Source of the DNA: Cladophialophora immunda | Taxonomy: Eukaryota; Ascomycota; Eurotiomycetes; Chaetothyriales; Herpotrichiellaceae | Reading direction: 5' to 3' | DNA length: 64,000 bases | Assembly (NCBI RefSeq): GCF_000835495.1 | Contig: NW_015622544.1 | Coordinates: 3,500,855-3,564,854 of the forward strand | Part shown: in pieces, positions 60,183 to 64,000 of the stretch | How positions within the stretch are numbered: the stretch's first letter is position 1 | Layout of the letters: every line of letters begins with the position of its first letter | The notes under the pieces: generated by a model | What the model was told of the DNA's origin: nothing | The model's input: only the letters and a program-made list of their open reading frames with translations | Databases searched by the model: none | Position numbers and translations under genes: made by a program

Positions 60183-62030
60183 TTACTCCTCAAGTTTGAA
60201 TTGCTCTTCAAGCTTGAATTGTGGCTCGTTCGGCGGGTCGATATAGTCCATCTGCAATACGTGTTGCATGGGTTGCATACTATTCAGCCCGGTGCTTGCA
60301 CCGCCCTCGTCCATGACATGGTCGTGTCCCAAGATTGGCGGATTGGGGTCCCGAATGAAATGGTGGTCCGAGGTTGCGTGATTGAAATCGCGCGGATCGT
60401 GGGCAGTCTGCAAATGGGATGGGTCCGTGAAAGTGGGTAGTCCGGGGGGAACATATGTATGATTGTTGGGGTCGTAGTTGACATCAAGTTGAGCTTGTAT
60501 CTGTTCCATGATCCGTGGGTCAATGGCCATCTCGTCGTACGCATGAAGGTGACCATCCGGGTCGTTGACAAGATGATCATGGTCGTTGGACAAATCCATG
60601 GGTTGCTGTATCGACGCGAAATTGTGATCAGATAGGTGATCGGATATGTGATCGGATATATGATCGGATATGTGATTTGTTGCGATTTCCTGATCCTGCG
60701 ACGGCAGGTCTTGCACCTCGTCCGTGGATTGTGCTGACTGTACTGGCTGCGATATTTGTCCTGGTGCCGCCGGCGTTGATGGTACTGTTGAAGGTGGTAC
60801 TGCTTGTGATGGCGATAGGTCAGGGGGAGTCTCATCAATGGTCCTACTCCGGCCAGGTCGATTCTCCAAGCGTAATATTGGAGGTTTATTGAAACCTTTG
60901 CATTCAGGACAGTTTTTGATGACATGGCTCACAGTTTCTTTGATCCGGATCCAGTGATACTGGGTCGCTATGATGGCGGTGGTCTTGTTGATGCCTGCAT
61001 GAGCCTGGAGATGGATCTTTTGGGCGATGTCGTACTGTGCTTGGGGGTCAGAGATGACCTCTTTTTCCTTCAAAAACAACCGCTCCAGGCCTCCGTCGTC
61101 ATCGGCGACTAGTTTATAGTGAGTCGCTGCACTCCTTAGTCGACTTTTCTCCGATCTATCGGCTCCTTCCGGATATTTATCATGTTTGAGGTAATACCTT
61201 ATCTTGTCAAAACGTTCTTCAGAGAGGTCATTCTCGCCCTCTCCTGTCAGGTCCTTGCCATAGATGATCGCATCAACAGGTTCTTCCGAGGATTTTAGAT
61301 AGCCGCAACCGGGGACTCTTCCGATCCTCCTGAAGCCAAGCGAGTCCCATATCCTTGTTGAAGCAGTGTTGGTTTCGTAGACCAAGTTGAAAACCGAGTA
61401 GGTATACCCCTGGGAGACATCAGCTTTCTATGCCCTCATCCGGGCTCGTGAACCTACCAGCTGAGGTGCCCAATCCAGATAGCATTGCCCCATCGACTTT
61501 CCAACGCCCTTGTTACGAGCCGCAGGAGTGACTAGAAACCCACCATTGCAGACATGGCTGCTTCGACCAGGATAATTGGGCTTGATGTAAAAGCTGCCTA
61601 AGCACTTTTTGTTCCAGTCCACACCCTCCCGATCCATGGCGGATACGTCTTCAATGCCTCCAATGTTACCGAGGATCATGACAGCACCAAAATTACCAAA
61701 CCAATAGGGCCCAAAGACATCCAGAGGTAGCGGATCGATCATCGGATACGTGTCCCCACCCAGAATTTCCTTATTGAGCTGCTCCGAAAGATATGCGAGT
61801 AGTCTCTTTGGGACAGCACGAGGAGAGAAGAACGGTATGAGCGTGGCAACGGTGACACGGTCGCGAAGCGTGACAGGCCTGGGAAAAATCGATGAAGGTA
61901 TCTGGGGATTGATGGCGGTCGGGTACGGATCCGGTCCAGACGCCCGATAGACTACAGGGGATTCTGGGTCCTCCAACAGGGCCGGCATCTTCAACCATCC
62001 ACCGCGGAAAAGCCGAGAGAATTGTAGCAA
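60183..62030 (-). CDS. SPT10: SPT10-like: GNAT acetyltransferase fold plus integrase-type H2C2 zinc finger, two exons
   Basis: Homologue of yeast Spt10, a global activator of histone genes that binds histone promoters. Exons read as 62030-61458 and 61409-60183 with a 48-nt intron (GTAGGT / CCCAG), giving 599 residues. The GNAT part covers about 30-230, including LNKEILGGDTYPM, GPYWFGNFGAVMILG, VTPAARNKGVGKSMGQCYLD and, across the splice, YSVFNLVYETNTASTRIWDS. Residues 285-345 form the HHCC finger: IHLQAHAGINKTTAII then HWIRIKETVSHVIKNCPECK. This finger is homologous to retroviral-type integrase zinc domains, known for Spt10. The tail is disordered with HISD repeats and a duplicated QFKLEE end. 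The first 14 residues may be extra; MPALLEDPES (61988) is an alternative start. Confidence 0.85.
60626..60673 (-). repeat. Tandem repeat, 4 x 12 bp, in SPT10
   Basis: Four 12-bp units of the GATCGGATATGT type (the first is GATCAGATAGGT). On the coding strand they encode HISDHISDHISDHLSD. In-frame, so copy-number change would not break the protein. Confidence 0.85.
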
Positions 62031-63087
62031 TCTGTCAGACGCGGTACCAAGGGGTCAGCGACGATCAAGGAGCGGCGGTCTTTGGATACGGATGTCGTTG
62101 AAGGATAGTGAAAAGGTAAAAGTTGGACGTCGGGGAAGGGCGATCGTCCAATTTTGTCGCTAGCTCACGGCACGTGACATGGACTTGGCAAGCTAATCCA
62201 TTTCTGGCAAGCCGCCGACCCGAAGAGAGCAGACCACATACTTTTATATACTTGTATTGTGGCATTCTGACCAGGCTGAAGTAAAGAGGAAAATGTAGAT
62301 TATGGATTAAACACTAATCGTAATGGAGTCCCTGGCGACCACCGCGGTAGGGGCCTCCTTATTACTGCCTTCAAATTGCGATGTTGTCTGATTTCCCCGT
62401 ATGGTCTTTCGCCCAAACGTACTGTGGTCCGTTTCCGTATACTCGGCATGTCGTAGAGATTCAATGTCCTCAAATATCAAGCAAAAGGATGCGCTTCGAC
62501 GAAGTGTGTAACACCAAAAGAACTGTGTCAACAGTGTATATCAACTGTCAAATGACCCAGGGCCCAAGCTGCGATTTTCTTCGGAGTGCTCGGGGCAGTC
62601 GGGCATCGACCTTAGTGGCTGAAAGTGTCTTCCTTTGGACTGATTTAGGTTTTCTGGAAGACGCTGGCCAGCCTCGGTAGGAGGTGGAATGGCGCTGTTG
62701 GCGACAGGATTGACATATGACACGATTGGGAGATAGCCTGCGTCCTGATGACCCGACATCGCTGGTTCATGGATCGATCCAGAACTTGTCGGAGGCTCGA
62801 GTTGTGTCTGGGTTTCTGTCTCCAGTGATGTTTCCCGGACTGGAACGCGCTGGATTGGTCCTTTTGAGGAATGGACAGTGGCGCGCAGCCGCATTGTGGG
62901 CGTCTGAAAGGATGGACTTGAGTATTCCCGGAAATGGAAAAATCTCACTGGCTCCGTAGCAATTCCCGAGTCTGAATGTCTTTCTTGATTGGCCAGTTCG
63001 TCCCTAAGGCAAGATCTCGTCGGTACGCAAGGCATCAGAGAGGTGCTCAGAAAAATAAAACGGGTCGATGACCAAACAGGTAATGCA
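62031..63087. other. Intergenic region upstream of SPT10
   Basis: 1.06 kb between the SPT10 start and the stop of the surface-protein gene, both minus strand. A 164-codon minus-strand frame (62541-63035) has no recognisable domain and is not called. Confidence 0.4.
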
Positions 63088-64000
63088 TCATTTCATAAAT
63101 TCTTTCATGCTCCAACGTTTGGAGCCTGACATGTGTGCAGGGACGCCCACATACATGGGCTCGTCTCCTTTTTCGATTGCAGGCAAAGCTGAAAGTTCCG
63201 GATTGTCCGCACGGTTTTTCGACGAATTTGAGACTGGCATGTCATAGGACCTGCCGCTCCCGGATTCCGACCCACTGCCAACTGCTGTTGTGTTCGTGGA
63301 ATATGGATGGCCCTTGCCGGCAGATAGGCCGAGAGCATCGCGTCTTGGCCCTGTTGTCTCATATGGACGACCCGCTCGGAACATGTCCTTTTCGTCGGCG
63401 CCATTTAGATCGGTTTTGTTCCTCGCATGCTCGTTGCGACGCCGCGAATAGCGCTGGCCAAGCAAAAACGACAGAAGAGCTAACAGGATGACTCCCAGGG
63501 CGACGCCAACACCAATCCCGGCTTTCGCACCTGTGGAGAGTCCTTTCGACGTGGATGAAGAGTGTGAGGCTTGGGCCGAAGCATTGGTTCCGGTTGGCGA
63601 TGGACTAGATGAAATGGATAAGCTTTGTATGGAAGTTGACGTTGTGGACCTGGCACTCGAGGTCGCCAAAGCGCTGGTATCGCCAACCGCAGAAGTCGTC
63701 GACAACGCGCCTAATGCAGATGTAGTTGTCGATGTAGGTGTTTCAGATGTGGATGTCGCCGTATCTGGGGGGACACTCGGAGCAGTTGTCTATTGAGCTC
63801 TAGTCAGAATTTTGATACAAGAAAATGGACGAAGGCATCATCAACTAGCGGATTATCTCATAAAATGCTACTATGAGAAACGGGATGCAAGGTATAGAAT
63901 GGCACAAGGCTTACCGTTGCGACTGGATCTGGCCCCAGGATTGTCGAATAACCGACGGTATTGACGACCACTTGACTTGTAGTCAAAGTGATGGTGGAGA
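63088..64000 (-). CDS. Ser/Thr-rich single-pass surface protein, 3' part (truncated by window edge)
   Basis: The 3' portion of a gene continuing past the right edge. The visible exons are 64000-63915 (partial) and 63789-63088, separated by a 125-nt intron (63914-63790, GTAAGC / AATAG). The join reads LGPDPVAT-TTAPSVPPDTA, in phase. A long Ser/Thr-rich stalk, likely O-mannosylated, is followed by one TM helix (GIGVGVALGVILLALLSFLL) and a basic stop-transfer segment (GQRYSRRRNEHARNK). The cytosolic tail is about 115 residues and ends KRWSMKEFMK. This layout is shared with fungal wall-stress sensors and similar anchors; the ectodomain that would identify it lies outside the window. Confidence 0.72.

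Noticed and set aside
60183..61409. Retrotransposon integrase because of the HHCC zinc finger
   Set aside because: The finger is joined through an intron to a GNAT-type domain with Spt10 motifs; no reverse transcriptase or integrase catalytic core is present.
62541..63035. 164-codon minus-strand frame as a separate gene
   Set aside because: No domain, no supporting splice or start context; amino-acid composition is compatible with non-coding sequence.
1..64000. CRISPR array, bacterial operons or riboswitches
   Set aside because: The sequence is eukaryotic with introns; no spaced direct-repeat array or bacterial-type signals were seen.

Overview
The window is nuclear DNA from a filamentous ascomycete (Pezizomycotina). 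The evidence is many genes with short GT-AG introns (mostly 45-140 nt, with CTAAC/CTGAC-like branch sites), a HET-domain NACHT protein, a Zn2Cys6 regulator, a metacaspase with a Gly/Tyr/Pro/Gln-rich prodomain, and fungal forms of Mediator, Pol I, RIX1-pathway, TORC1 and SPT10 proteins. I cannot fix the order from sequence alone; Eurotiomycetes or Dothideomycetes seem likely. Exon borders were read by eye from frame, splice signals and family alignment from memory; none is supported by RNA data.

Layout. 0-14.7 kb is mainly a housekeeping block: a LanC-like protein, an EthD-domain protein, MED9, cytosolic serine hydroxymethyltransferase, the Pol I subunit RPA34, GRC3 (with altered kinase motifs), the folliculin homologue LST7, and a secreted GMC oxidoreductase with a GC-AG intron. 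14.7-32 kb is an accessory island. It holds gene relics (a frameshifted ORC3 tail, a Tc1/mariner transposase tail, a scrap of folliculin sequence), small dispersed repeats, a chimeric C2H2 zinc-finger/Rsc7 gene head-to-head with a DUF7580 gene, a PAQR receptor, an orphan membrane protein, a D-threonine-aldolase-like enzyme, and a large HET-NACHT (NLR) gene. 32.5-42.3 kb returns to conserved genes: an F-box/LRR protein, metacaspase and CCT7. 43.5-49.3 kb holds two surface or membrane proteins, one orphan multispanning and one kelch ectodomain with a single TM. 51.3-59.7 kb looks like a small catabolic cluster: MFS transporter, FAD amino-acid-oxidase-type enzyme, AmdS-type amidase divergent from it, and a Zn2Cys6 regulator. 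The window ends with SPT10 and the 3' part of a Ser/Thr-rich single-pass surface protein that runs off the right edge.

How the parts may work together. The four-gene set at 51-60 kb would import, hydrolyse and oxidise a nitrogen-containing substrate under a local regulator (inference from gene content). The island genes at 16-21 kb and 28-32 kb belong to families used in fungal self/non-self recognition. The most unusual object is the 847-residue open frame at 16.2-18.7 kb. It joins a fungal C2H2 module to the C-terminal core of the RSC chromatin remodeller subunit Rsc7 and lies tail-to-tail with a broken ORC3 3' end. This suggests that a copied segment carrying two convergent gene ends landed here and created a new gene.
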